Shown here: positions 1 to 7,316 of the stretch, in pieces
Layout: every line of letters starts with the position of its first letter
How positions within the stretch are numbered: the stretch's first letter is position 1
Assembly (NCBI RefSeq): GCF_900109115.1
Contig: NZ_FNYV01000006.1
Span: 1 to 64,000, forward strand
Origin: Micromonospora phaseoli
GTDB taxonomy: Bacteria; Actinomycetota; Actinomycetes; Mycobacteriales; Micromonosporaceae
Reading direction: 5' to 3'
Length of the DNA: 64,000 bases
Notes under the pieces: model-generated
What the model saw: only the letters and a program-made list of their open reading frames with translations
The model's database searches: none
What the model was told of the DNA's origin: nothing
Made by a program: the position numbers and the translations under genes

Positions 1-78
1 GGTCGATGAACCCTCTACCGGAGACCTCGCTGTCTATCGATCACCGACACGCCCACGCGGGATCAGACGGTTTCATTT

Positions 79-483
79 TTGAAACAGGCCCTAATGCAGG
101 ACCCAGAGGGCCAGGCTGTCCTGGATGCGAACCGGCGCAGCTCCACCCCAAAGGCATCTCCGGGATCGGTGCGGCATCAGCATCGCAGCGGAATCGCGAC
201 CTTCCATGCGATCCGGTCGGCTGCAGACGCCACCGCAGACAGCCTCCAGCTACGAGCGTACGACATCATGCCGCCCTTCACCGCGTACTTCTTCAACCAC
301 GACGATGAAACCGCGCACGCCTACATCTGGTTTTGGTCATGGCGGCAGCCGTCCTCGTGGCGTCCCGGATTCCTCCTCGCGCGGTCGAGCGACCCCCTGT
401 GGTACGAGCGCTTCAGGAGCCAGTTCCAAGCCATGTGGGACGACGACGACACCCAGGAGATTACGGACGGAGGCCAGCCATGA
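79..483 (+). CDS. hypothetical protein, possibly 5'-truncated, coupled to the PhyH gene
   Basis: Family not recognised. The frame opens at a TTG (79) with an in-frame stop at 7-9, giving about 134 residues. The N-terminal third looks low in coding character, while the last ~75 residues look like real protein: an aromatic stretch (YIWFWSW), a conserved-looking SSWRPG segment and an acidic tail. Its TGA overlaps the next ATG (ATGA), and GGAGG for the downstream gene lies inside its 3' end, so the two are translationally coupled. The start is uncertain, and the gene may be the 3' remnant of a longer one, since the window begins just upstream. It probably serves the same pathway as the dioxygenase and HAD phosphatase that follow. 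Confidence 0.45.
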   Translation: MKQALMQDPEGQAVLDANRRSSTPKASPGSVRHQHRSGIATFHAIRSAADATADSLQLRAYDIMPPFTAYFFNHDDETAHAYIWFWSWRQPSSWRPGFLLARSSDPLWYERFRSQFQAMWDDDDTQEITDGGQP

Positions 484-1235
484 ACGATCTCGCACGCTTC
501 TTCGACGCCGCAGGCTACGCACGGCTACCCACCGGCCTGCCGGCTTCGCTGGTCGACCGGATGCGATCTGTGATAGACGACCACTTCGCCCGTGCCGTGC
601 CGCCGTACCGAGTGAACCACCGGGGAGAGCCATGCCGGCTGGATGCGCTGCTCGAACGCCACGAGGTCTTCCTCGAAGCCCTCCGCCATAAGCATGTCGC
701 AGGCCCGTTGGGACAAGTCCTCGGCCCGACCGTGGACGTCGTGCTGAACCGGCACAATCACGCGACCTTGAACAACTCCGGCGATATCCCATTCCGGCTC
801 CACCGCGACATCCAACAGTGGTCCCAGCCACTCGTGGCCGTTTTCTTCTACCTAGAGCCGGCGACCGCCATGAACGGATGCACCCACGTGGTCCCGGCCA
901 CCCACCGGCTGCCTTACGTCGGTCCACAGTCGGACGATGGCGGCGGCAACTGGGCCGATGAGCATGACGAATACCGCCACCTCATAGGGCAGGAGCTTCC
1001 GCTGGAGATGCCTGCCGGAGGGGTGCTACTGCTCAACTGCTTGTGCTTTCACAGCGTCGGACGCAACATGACCAGCCACTCGCGGCGCAGCGCAGTCTTT
1101 GCGTGCCGCAGTTCTGATGAGCTCAGCCAGCTCGAGAATCCCGCAGTGATCCAGCTGTTCGGGCAGCGCCGCTTCGTTGCCAACTCCGTGCTTGAGGTCT
1201 CTGGGTCGCTACGGAAAGCGCCAAGAGGGCTCTGA
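480..1235 (+). CDS. phytanoyl-CoA dioxygenase (PhyH) family Fe(II)/2-oxoglutarate oxygenase
   Basis: A 251-residue non-heme iron oxygenase, expected to hydroxylate a small molecule using 2-oxoglutarate and O2. The facial triad is visible: HRD (H108, D110) after a strand-rich segment, and a distal H191 in the motif FHSVGRN. The arginine pair at 202-203 is suited to binding the 2-oxoglutarate carboxylate. Length is normal for bacterial PhyH proteins. ATG 480 is supported by GGAGG at 469-473 and by the ATGA overlap with the upstream gene. Its TGA overlaps the ATG of the HAD gene by one base. Tight coupling to a phosphatase suggests tailoring of a phosphorylated or antibiotic-like metabolite; the substrate is unknown. 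Confidence 0.8.
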   Translation: MNDLARFFDAAGYARLPTGLPASLVDRMRSVIDDHFARAVPPYRVNHRGEPCRLDALLERHEVFLEALRHKHVAGPLGQVLGPTVDVVLNRHNHATLNNSGDIPFRLHRDIQQWSQPLVAVFFYLEPATAMNGCTHVVPATHRLPYVGPQSDDGGGNWADEHDEYRHLIGQELPLEMPAGGVLLLNCLCFHSVGRNMTSHSRRSAVFACRSSDELSQLENPAVIQLFGQRRFVANSVLEVSGSLRKAPRGL

Positions 1236-1906
1236 TGCTCGCGCTATTCGATTTGGACAACACGCTGGTCGACCGCTCCGCGGCAATGCGGCGCTGGGCG
1301 CAGATGCTCGCCCGGCACGAGGGCTTGCCCGAAAGTGCGGTGGAGGCAATCGTCGACGCGGACGGCGAGGGAGAGATGCCACGCCGCGAATTCCTCGCAG
1401 TTGTGCAGGCGTTGCCAGGCGTGCGGATGAGCCTGAAGGAACTCCAGGACTGGTACATGGCCAACTACGCCTCTTGCTACCTTCCGGACGCCAACTCTAT
1501 CCAGGCACTCACCCTGCTACGCGACGCAAGGTGGAGGATCGGTGTGGTGACTAACGGATCCAAGGCCCGGACGGTGGAAAAGCTGGCGAGGGTCGGCCTA
1601 GAGCCCTTAATCGACGCACTCTGCGTAGCTGAGGAATTTGGAATCCGCAAGCCGGACCGGCGCATCTTCGTCGAGATTGCGCGCCGCTGCGGCGTCGCGC
1701 TGGATGGATGGATGATCGGCGATGCGCCTGTCGAAGACATCTGTGGGGCTGTGCGGGCGGGTCTGCGGACTGCCTGGGTGCGACGTGGGCGGCGGTGGAA
1801 CGAACATCTCTGCCGTCCCGACCTGGAGGTGGACAGCGTCCTCGAAGCGGCGATCGCGATCGTGCGGCCCGCACGAGCGGCACCGGACCGCCACCGGCTG
1901 CAGTAG
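1235..1906 (+). CDS. HAD-superfamily phosphatase
   Basis: A 223-residue haloacid-dehalogenase-type phosphohydrolase. Motif I is DLDNT (nucleophile D6, acid/base D8), motif II lies in VVTNGSK, the motif III lysine is in IRKPDR, and motif IV is IGDAPVED. A helical cap of about 80 residues sits between motifs I and II, as in the phosphoglycolate phosphatase/pyrimidine nucleotidase-like C1 group. The start overlaps the PhyH stop (TGATG), so translation is coupled. It probably removes phosphate from a small metabolite in the same short pathway; the substrate cannot be read from sequence. It is the last gene of the three-gene unit. Confidence 0.8.
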   Translation: MLALFDLDNTLVDRSAAMRRWAQMLARHEGLPESAVEAIVDADGEGEMPRREFLAVVQALPGVRMSLKELQDWYMANYASCYLPDANSIQALTLLRDARWRIGVVTNGSKARTVEKLARVGLEPLIDALCVAEEFGIRKPDRRIFVEIARRCGVALDGWMIGDAPVEDICGAVRAGLRTAWVRRGRRWNEHLCRPDLEVDSVLEAAIAIVRPARAAPDRHRLQ

Positions 1907-2132
1907 CCCCGGCGACATGTATGCCAGTCAGGGCCCTGGCAAAGTCGTCAGGTGATGCCGAGTAGGGCCAGTGGGCGGGTGCTGTCGAGGACGTCCGACG
2001 GACGCCGGTCCGGGCAGATACCCAATGCGTTGCTGGCTGCGGCGCTTCGAGATCAGTCACGGGTGTCGGTTTGTGGCCCGTCGCGGCGGACCAGGACGGG
2101 TCGATGTCGCCGCCTGTACCTATCCTGACCAG
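1907..2132 (+). other. intergenic region with leaderless-type promoter for the TIR gene
   Basis: No gene is supported in these 226 bases. A TATCCT hexamer at 2121-2126 ends six bases before the preferred GTG of the TIR gene (2133), the spacing expected when transcription starts at the first base of a leaderless mRNA. No convincing -35 element or Shine-Dalgarno sequence is seen. Confidence 0.4.
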
Positions 2133-3314
2133 GTGGACGTTGTAGCGAAGGACTTCTTCATCTCGTATACGGCCGCTGACAAGGCGTGGGCCAGCTGGAT
2201 CGCCTACATCCTCGAGGCGGACGGCTTCGCCGTGACGATTCAGGAGTGGGACTTCCGGCCAGGCAGCAACTTCGCCGTCGAGATGGACAAGGCCCTCAAG
2301 CAGTGTCCGCGGATGATCGCTGTGCTCTCGCCGGCCTACCTGAAGGCGCCCTTCCCAGCCTCGGAATGGGCAGCCGTCTTCGCCAGCGACCCGGAGGGCG
2401 CGAAGAACGCCCTCGTACCGATCATGGTGCAGGAGTGCCAGCCGGAAGGGCTGCTCAGCCAGGTGGTGCAGATCCGCATTCACGGACTCGACGAAAGCGC
2501 TGCGCGGAAGCAGATCCTCGAAGGCGTCCGCCGCGAACGGAACAAGCCCGCCACACCCCCGCCGTTCCCGGGTACGCCGGCGGCGTCTACCGAGGCGCCC
2601 AACCCGGCTGTGCCATATCCGACAGCCCGCGCTGCCGCGCCAGCCAGCCCATCGCGGCTGCGCTGGCAGAGCCCGGCACCGCCGGTCAGCGTCTCCTGGC
2701 GCAGCGACCTTGACCAACATGCGCAGGACCGCAGGCTAGGTGCCGCAGCCGTCGAGGTGCACCTAGTCTTCACCGCCGACGATGCGCGACTGCAGGTGAG
2801 CGAGCTGGCCGCCCTCGCCGACCTGCTACCCGCCCATGGCCGACAGCACGACATGTTTACCCGGCTGGAAGCCCTGCACGCGCACGCCGACTCCGCCGTC
2901 GCCCGGGCGACGAGCAGCGGTCGGGACAATGAGAAAGGGCTCGTGGTCACCCGATCGGGGCAGCGGTCGGCGTGGGCCCCGCTGCCTCGAGGTCAAATGG
3001 GCGCGGTGCTCGACCGGGACGACCTGATCAAGCAGCTTGCTGCCATGCTCAACACGCTGACGGCGCTGGATCTACCTCACGGCGACCTCGTCGTACCTGC
3101 CATCGGGCTCGACCCCGCCACCATGATCTCCTACGGCAGGGTCAACGTGCCGAGCAACACCGCCACCTACGGGTTCGGGCAGGCAGACCACATCCACGTC
3201 TCCCCGGACGAAGCCATCGACTACGGCAGCGTCATCGCCCGCCCCGCCGACGTGGCCGCCGAGCTCGTCGCACGGCTCATCGCCGACCACCGGGCCGCCA
3301 CGGGCCTACGCTGA
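2133..3314 (+). CDS. TIR-domain protein with unknown C-terminal domain (probable conflict/immune effector)
   Basis: Three parts are visible in 393 residues. Residues 6-115 form a TIR domain: box 1 is DFFISYTAADK, a WDFRPG loop follows, then VLSPAYL and SEWAA, where E78 matches the catalytic glutamate of NAD+-cleaving TIR domains. Residues ~125-185 are a Pro/Ala-rich linker. Residues ~190-393 form an alpha/beta domain I do not recognise, possibly a sensor or target-binding module. GTG 2133 is preferred over the upstream in-frame start at 1971 because the extra residues are not protein-like and a -10 element lies just upstream. By family knowledge it may deplete NAD+ or make a cyclic-ADPR-type signal. 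It lies 319 bases before the EACC1 and caspase-kinase genes on the same strand. Confidence 0.8.
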   Translation: MDVVAKDFFISYTAADKAWASWIAYILEADGFAVTIQEWDFRPGSNFAVEMDKALKQCPRMIAVLSPAYLKAPFPASEWAAVFASDPEGAKNALVPIMVQECQPEGLLSQVVQIRIHGLDESAARKQILEGVRRERNKPATPPPFPGTPAASTEAPNPAVPYPTARAAAPASPSRLRWQSPAPPVSVSWRSDLDQHAQDRRLGAAAVEVHLVFTADDARLQVSELAALADLLPAHGRQHDMFTRLEALHAHADSAVARATSSGRDNEKGLVVTRSGQRSAWAPLPRGQMGAVLDRDDLIKQLAAMLNTLTALDLPHGDLVVPAIGLDPATMISYGRVNVPSNTATYGFGQADHIHVSPDEAIDYGSVIARPADVAAELVARLIADHRAATGLR

Positions 3315-3633
3315 CAATCGTCAGGGACACGTCCAGATGGAGGACAGCGTCCTGTCGCGGTGGCCGACGCGCCATGACATGAGAATCCGCCGGTACCGGG
3401 CGGCGTGGATGATCCCTTCGAGGGGCCGGGCGCGAGCCCACCGGACTTGTCCCCGTCCCGCGGAAGAGATCCACATAGATGGTCTCCTGGTTACCAACCA
3501 TGACAGATCTCCGTGGCGGCTCTGCACTTTCTCAGTACGTCGCGACCGTCTTCTTGACGTCATCGTGCCTGACGGGCTGGCGCGCGGACGCCACTATGGT
3601 GCTGCTGACCGCAGAGGATGGGATGGTTCCAGG
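3315..3633 (+). promoter_or_regulatory. intergenic region before EACC1 with weak promoter candidate
   Basis: No gene is supported on either strand. The EACC1 frame stays open upstream to 3337, but that extension is Arg-rich and unlike the family. A TATGGT hexamer at 3595-3600 with TGACGG at 3570-3575 (19-base spacer) is the best sigma-A-like candidate; the long spacer makes it weak. A TTGACG at 3554-3559 has no partner at proper spacing. EACC1 and caspase-kinase may therefore be transcribed separately from the TIR gene. Confidence 0.3.
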
Positions 3634-3972
3634 TTGACTATCTACCGGGTAACGCTCGACGGATCGACGCTTGACCTTCGACGACTCGCGCAGTGGCTGC
3701 GGGAGAAAGACGAGATCCGGACGACTGCGAAGATCGCGGTCGTGCCCGTGCAGCCGGCGCCGGGGACTATGGGCGCCACCGAGGTCATCGAACTGGTGGT
3801 CAACATCGGGTTCTCATCGGCGAATCTCGCGCTGGCAATCGCGGCCTGGCGGCGCAGCCGGGCACAGGCGCCGGTGGTGCGGATCGAGGTCGGCGAGCGG
3901 AGCGTGGTCATCGACGTCACCGATCCGGCCGAGGTGACGCGGGCGATCGAATCGGCTACAGCGGACGAGTGA
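3634..3972 (+). CDS. EACC1-type small protein (effector-associated constant component 1)
   Basis: A 112-residue protein with the layout of the actinobacterial EACC1 family: an N-terminal strand, a WLREKDEIR helix-turn, a PAPGTMGA motif at 41-48, a hydrophobic helix at ~52-72 and a final strand pair (VVRIEVGE, SVVIDV). EACC1 proteins are known from comparative genomics as constant partners of variable effectors, often caspase-like, in NTP-dependent conflict systems; their biochemical role is not established. TTG 3634 is chosen because the family begins with this strand and because GAGGATGGGATGG lies just upstream. Its stop overlaps the GTG of the caspase-kinase gene (GTGA), so the two are made together, which supports an adaptor or inhibitor role. 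Confidence 0.75.
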   Translation: MTIYRVTLDGSTLDLRRLAQWLREKDEIRTTAKIAVVPVQPAPGTMGATEVIELVVNIGFSSANLALAIAAWRRSRAQAPVVRIEVGERSVVIDVTDPAEVTRAIESATADE

Positions 3973-5639
3973 CCGCAGTGACCCTGCCGAGCCCGAGCGG
4001 ATCGCGAGCGTGCCTGATCGGGACCGCCGGGTATGTGCATCTCGACCCGCTGCCAGCCGTTCGGAACAACGTCCAGGCGCTCGCCGATCACCTCGCCGCG
4101 TCGGACGGCTGGCAGCTTCCCCGGGAGAACATCCTGCCGGTGGTCGACCCCGGGCAGGTGGCCCACTTGGTCGAGCCGGTCCGCCGGGCAGCCGCCGAGG
4201 CCACCGACACCTTGCTCGTCTACTACAGCGGACATGGCCATCTGGACGACCAGATGCAATTCTCGCTGTCGCTGACCGGGTCACGACACAACGAACCATG
4301 GACATGCGTGCCATTCACCTGGATCAAGGCGCTGCTGGCCGACACGCGGGCCACCCGTCGGGTAGTGATTCTGGACAGTTGCTTCAGCGGCAAGGCACAC
4401 GGCCTGATGGCGGGCGCAGCCGACGCGGTCCGCCTGCAGGCGGCCACAGCAGGCGCGGTTGTCCTCAGTTCGGCGAGCGAGGACGGCCCGGCGCTTGCCC
4501 CGCCGGGCGAGCGGTACACCGCCTTCACCGGAGAACTACTCGACTTGCTCACCAGCGGCATCTCCGGCGGCCCCAAGGTGATCACGGTGGATCTCGCGCA
4601 CGCCTACGTCAAGTCGGCGCTCGCCGCCAGAGGCCGCCCCCTGCCAGAGCGCACCGGTACGGATACGTCCGGGGCGCTCGGCCTGGCTCGCAATCCGCTC
4701 CACCGGCCAGAAGCCTCGGTACAGGCCCGGCTTCCCCGCGGCGCCCGCCTGGTCGCGCTGGCGGAACGCCTGAACCTCTCGATGGAGCCGGAGACGCTGG
4801 CCCGGCCGAGTGTCGGCGCCCCCGACACCTCCCGGTCTCGTTACGAGATGCTCGACAAGAAGGTCGGAATGGGCGGTATGGGCACGGTATCTCTGGCCTG
4901 GGACCACTTCCTGAGGCGAACGGTCGCGTGCAAGACGCCGCACGACGGCTTACACCTGGAGACCGCGTTCTGGGCGGAGGTTCGTGCCGTAGCCGCACTC
5001 AACCACCCGAACATCGCCGCAATCTACGACGTAGCGGAACAGGGCGGAAAGCGGTTCTTCGTGATGGAGTACGTGCCAGGTCAGCCGCTGTCCGAACTGA
5101 CTGGGCACCGCGAGGTCGAGCCGGACGACGCCGCGGAGATCATGTGCGAGACCCTGGCGGCCCTGGAGCACGCGCACCGGGCCGGGGTGATCCACTGCGA
5201 CGTGAAACCCGCCAACATCATGCTGACGCCCGAAGGCTCGATAAAGATTCTTGACTTCGGGATCTCGTTTTTGGTTAACGAAACCTCTGCGCACCCGCTC
5301 TGGGAAGAAGGGAAGATCATCGGCACACCCGCGTTTCTGGCCCCAGAGATGATCACCGGCTCGGTGCCCAGTGTGGCGGCCGACATCTACGCCGCCGGTG
5401 TCAGCTTCTTCCTGTTTCTCACCGGGGAGCATCCATTCCCGCGCACGAACCTTCATAAGCTGTTCATCGCGACCACGGAAGAGCCGGTACGGGTGCCGAG
5501 CTCGGTGCGGGCCGACGTTCCCGCAGCCTATGACAAGATCGTGGAGCGGGCCATGGCCAAGGACCCGGCCGGCCGCTTTCCGACGGCCGCCGACATGCGC
5601 GCGGCCATAGCAGCAGTCCTCTATGGCACCCCTCCGTGA
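3969..5639 (+). CDS. caspase-like peptidase fused to Ser/Thr protein kinase
   Basis: A 556-residue two-domain protein. Residues ~12-245 form a caspase-like (C14) domain with catalytic H89 in YYSGHGH and C138 in ILDSCFSG. Residues ~292-552 form a Hanks-type kinase: glycine loop GMGGMG (300-305), K322, alpha-C E337, catalytic loop HCDVKPAN (D411), DFG 429-431, and APE 458-460. A short linker joins them; no membrane segment, PASTA or WD repeats follow. GTG 3969 overlaps the EACC1 stop, which fixes the start; another GTG lies three codons in. The kinase could sense a signal and control the peptidase, or be a substrate of it. In related systems the caspase is an effector causing dormancy or death; that role here is inferred. 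Confidence 0.85.
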   Translation: MTAVTLPSPSGSRACLIGTAGYVHLDPLPAVRNNVQALADHLAASDGWQLPRENILPVVDPGQVAHLVEPVRRAAAEATDTLLVYYSGHGHLDDQMQFSLSLTGSRHNEPWTCVPFTWIKALLADTRATRRVVILDSCFSGKAHGLMAGAADAVRLQAATAGAVVLSSASEDGPALAPPGERYTAFTGELLDLLTSGISGGPKVITVDLAHAYVKSALAARGRPLPERTGTDTSGALGLARNPLHRPEASVQARLPRGARLVALAERLNLSMEPETLARPSVGAPDTSRSRYEMLDKKVGMGGMGTVSLAWDHFLRRTVACKTPHDGLHLETAFWAEVRAVAALNHPNIAAIYDVAEQGGKRFFVMEYVPGQPLSELTGHREVEPDDAAEIMCETLAALEHAHRAGVIHCDVKPANIMLTPEGSIKILDFGISFLVNETSAHPLWEEGKIIGTPAFLAPEMITGSVPSVAADIYAAGVSFFLFLTGEHPFPRTNLHKLFIATTEEPVRVPSSVRADVPAAYDKIVERAMAKDPAGRFPTAADMRAAIAAVLYGTPP

Positions 5640-5699
5640 CCGCCCGTCCGGCAGACCCGCAGGTCCGGCTCGGCCCCTGCTGGCCCTCACCCCGGTGCA

Positions 5700-5950
5700 A
5701 TAGTCTCCGGTCGACCCGATCGCCATCGTCGACGGCGTGCTCATCCCCACGCGGGAACATCGCCTCGGGGCAACGGCAAGAACCACCGGTACTCGACGAC
5801 CTCACAAGTCGCCGTCGACGACTGCAGCCGAGCAACCCGAACGACACCGTCGTCTACCGCGTCTCCGGACATCCACCGCAGCGGGCCGGACTACCGCCGC
5901 GCAACCCACACCTTGACACGGTGCTGGCCGAGACGCTCGCAGCGTCGTAA
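5700..5950 (+). pseudogene. IS5-family (DDE_Tnp_4-like) transposase relic
   Basis: Pieces of a DDE transposase core can be read in three successive frames: DPIAIVDGVLIPTREH from about 5713 (frame of 5710), then GKNHRYSTTSQVAVD from 5775, then NPNDTVVYR from 5834. These match the typical order in actinobacterial IS5-type transposases (DGTLIPTR, then KNYRYSTNHQV, then GNRND), so at least two frameshifts have killed the gene. The N-terminus and the rest of the catalytic core are missing. It begins ~60 bases after the caspase-kinase stop and marks the right border of that locus as a site of past insertion. Confidence 0.65.
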
Positions 5951-6034
5951 GATTGCGCGCACGGCGCCGCGCCAGCTGACAACGAGACACAAACCGGCAG
6001 CTCGAACGTGGACCAAGCAGCGCCTATAGAATGC

Positions 6035-6159
6035 CTGCTGATCTTCAGCAAGCGAGCACCGCAACGCGCGAATGCGACTAGCACAAAGAGACGAAACTAG
6101 AAAAGCCGCAGGTCACCAGCCTGCGGCTACGGGCGGAGCGTCGGGTTAGGAAACCGATG
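6035..6159. repeat. 125-bp diverged repeat, copy A (abuts broken tRNA)
   Basis: This stretch aligns with 9651-9775 over the full length with only about one indel; by eye roughly two thirds of positions match. The best blocks are CTGATCTTC.GCAAGCGA, AAGCCG...GGTCA, GCCTGCGG, GGCGGAGCGTCG and TTAGGA. Copy A runs straight into the anticodon loop of a truncated tRNA-Arg at its right edge, and contains the hairpin at 6104-6128. It is probably the end of a mobile or integrative element. Confidence 0.55.
6104..6128 (-). terminator. Rho-independent-type hairpin downstream of the tRNA fragment
   Basis: AGCCGCAGG and CCTGCGGCT form a perfect 9-bp stem around a 7-base loop. Read on the minus strand it is followed by TTTTC, as in an intrinsic terminator. 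It lies just 3' of the truncated tRNA and inside repeat copy A, so it may be the old tRNA terminator or belong to the inserted element. Confidence 0.6.
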
Positions 6160-6183
6160 CTCTATCCCCTGAGCTACGAGGGC
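6146..6183 (-). pseudogene. 5' half of tRNA-Arg(CCU), broken after the anticodon loop
   Basis: Read on the minus strand from 6183: acceptor 5' strand GCCCTCG, a D-arm containing TAGCTCAGGGGATAGAGCA, anticodon-stem 5' strand TCGGT and loop TTCCTAA with anticodon CCT. This matches tRNA positions 1-38. After the loop the expected ACCGA strand, variable loop, T-arm (GGTTCGAATCC) and acceptor 3' strand are absent and replaced by unrelated sequence with a hairpin, so no functional tRNA can form. A break precisely at the anticodon loop is what site-specific integration at a tRNA core would leave. No 3' half was found elsewhere in the window. Confidence 0.7.
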
Positions 6184-6682
6184 GCGAGGGCACAGTCTAG
6201 CGACCTGGGGTTCACCTGGGGTGGCAGGGAGTGGCCCACGTTCGCCCACGTCACCCCGGACCGCCGTTGTCGCAGCCCAGGAGCACAGCCGAAGCACACC
6301 ACCCCGGCTTGCGGCCGGCGGTCGGCCGCAGTGACCCGCGTTGGCACCGGCGACCCGGGTTGGCATCCGCTGGAGAGCACACACCGCACTGCATCGAAGA
6401 TCCACGAAGTTTCGTCCGCATGCCCACAGTCAGCGCCGCCACTCACGACAGACGTGAATAGCCGAACCACAACCCAAGATCCTGGGATACGCCCTGGTGC
6501 AGGACGGCTCCGCTCCCGCGCTTCCGCCGCCGGTGTCGCCCGATCAGGATGAGGCCCCGTCACCCCTTTCCGGGGAAGGCTGGCCAGCGGGGCAGGAGTT
6601 CGCCCATTCGGCCTCGGCCCCGGAGCTATAGAACGCCTCGGCAACGGTCGGACGGCGCGATCCGGCCGGAGAGGAGAACCAG
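6184..6682. other. 500-base intergenic stretch, no recognised gene
   Basis: Frames on both strands here are short, proline/arginine-rich and without ribosome-binding sites. Nothing was recognised except the site GAGGAGAA (6671-6678) serving the DUF2267 gene. Repeated CACC/GGTG-rich tracts are probably flank of the interrupted tRNA locus. Confidence 0.4.
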
Positions 6683-7108
6683 GTGGAATACGAGGATTTC
6701 ATAAACGCGGTGGCCCTGCGGGCAAGGGTGTCGACCGATCAAGCGGCGACACTCACCCGCGTGACGTTGGAGAACTTGGGAGATCGGATCAGCGCCGGCC
6801 AGGCTGAGGACCTTGCCTACCAGCTTCCGGACGGGCTTGACGATCACCTGCGCAGACCACGGAGGTGGGAACACGCCACGTCGTACGGGCTCGAAGAGTT
6901 CGTGCAGCGGGTGGGAGACCGCCCCGACGTCGACCGAGCGCTCGCCGGTGCCGGGGTTCGCGCGGTGCTCACCACGCTACGCGAGGCTGTTACCCGCGAT
7001 CAGTTCGAGGACACGGTGGCCCAGCTTCCGAACGAGTTCCGGCAGGTGATCGAGCCGGTGGGTGCCGGCGGCGGGCGGCCTCCCGGCCCGTACAGCCCGC
7101 ACCGGTGA
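6683..7108 (+). CDS. DUF2267 domain protein
   Basis: A 141-residue all-helical protein of the DUF2267 family: EDFINAVALRARVS at the N-terminus, a central LAYQLPDGL motif and a second half-repeat ending in VAQLPNEFRQVI. The paired LP motifs (QLPDG, QLPNEF) are the family hallmark. GTG 6683 follows GAGGAGAA by a short gap. DUF2267 proteins are common, poorly characterised actinobacterial proteins often linked to stress or redox genes. Here it precedes a decayed second DUF2267 start and a glycogen-debranching-type enzyme on the same strand. The last ~12 residues are Pro/Gly-rich. Confidence 0.8.
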   Translation: MEYEDFINAVALRARVSTDQAATLTRVTLENLGDRISAGQAEDLAYQLPDGLDDHLRRPRRWEHATSYGLEEFVQRVGDRPDVDRALAGAGVRAVLTTLREAVTRDQFEDTVAQLPNEFRQVIEPVGAGGGRPPGPYSPHR

Positions 7109-7226
7109 GGCAGGAGCAGGCGTGCCCGCGTCGCACGCGGGTACGCCGCTACCAAGCCGCGCTCGGGTATGCGGCGCTCGTCGCCACACAAGGGAGGACG
7201 CGATCTCCGGCCCGGAAGGAGAACCC

Positions 7227-7316
7227 GTGAACCACGCCGAGTTTCTCGAGGCGGCAGGAAAGCGGGCGGGACTGCCAGCGGCGGAGGCTGCGGGCTACTG
7301 CGGAGGTTCGCCGTGA
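7227..7316 (+). CDS. 29-residue DUF2267-like N-terminal fragment / leader ORF
   Basis: GTG 7227, after GGAAGGAGAA at 7214-7223, opens a 29-codon frame starting NHAEFLEAAGKRAGLP, clearly like the start of a DUF2267 protein (compare EDFINAVALRARV in the gene upstream). It stops at TGA 7314-7316, which overlaps the GTG of the debranching-enzyme gene (GTGA). It therefore looks like a second DUF2267 copy deleted down to its start, now acting as a short upstream frame that couples translation into the enzyme gene. Confidence 0.5.
   Translation: MNHAEFLEAAGKRAGLPAAEAAGYCGGSP

Noticed and set aside
1551..2720. Long open frame on the minus strand opposite the HAD and TIR genes
   Set aside because: Its product is Arg/Gly/Pro-rich with no motifs and lies antisense to two genes with clear catalytic residues; it is a GC-driven shadow frame.
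3337..3633. Upstream extension of the EACC1 reading frame
   Set aside because: About 100 extra residues are Arg-rich and unlike EACC1 proteins, which begin at the strand found at 3634.
5636..5950. A third gene overlapping the caspase-kinase stop (GTGA)
   Set aside because: The overlap resembles real coupling, but the product contains IS5 transposase blocks in mixed frames, so it is a relic and not a system component.
6146..6183. A functional tRNA-Arg
   Set aside because: Only positions 1-38 are present; no T-arm or acceptor 3' strand follows.
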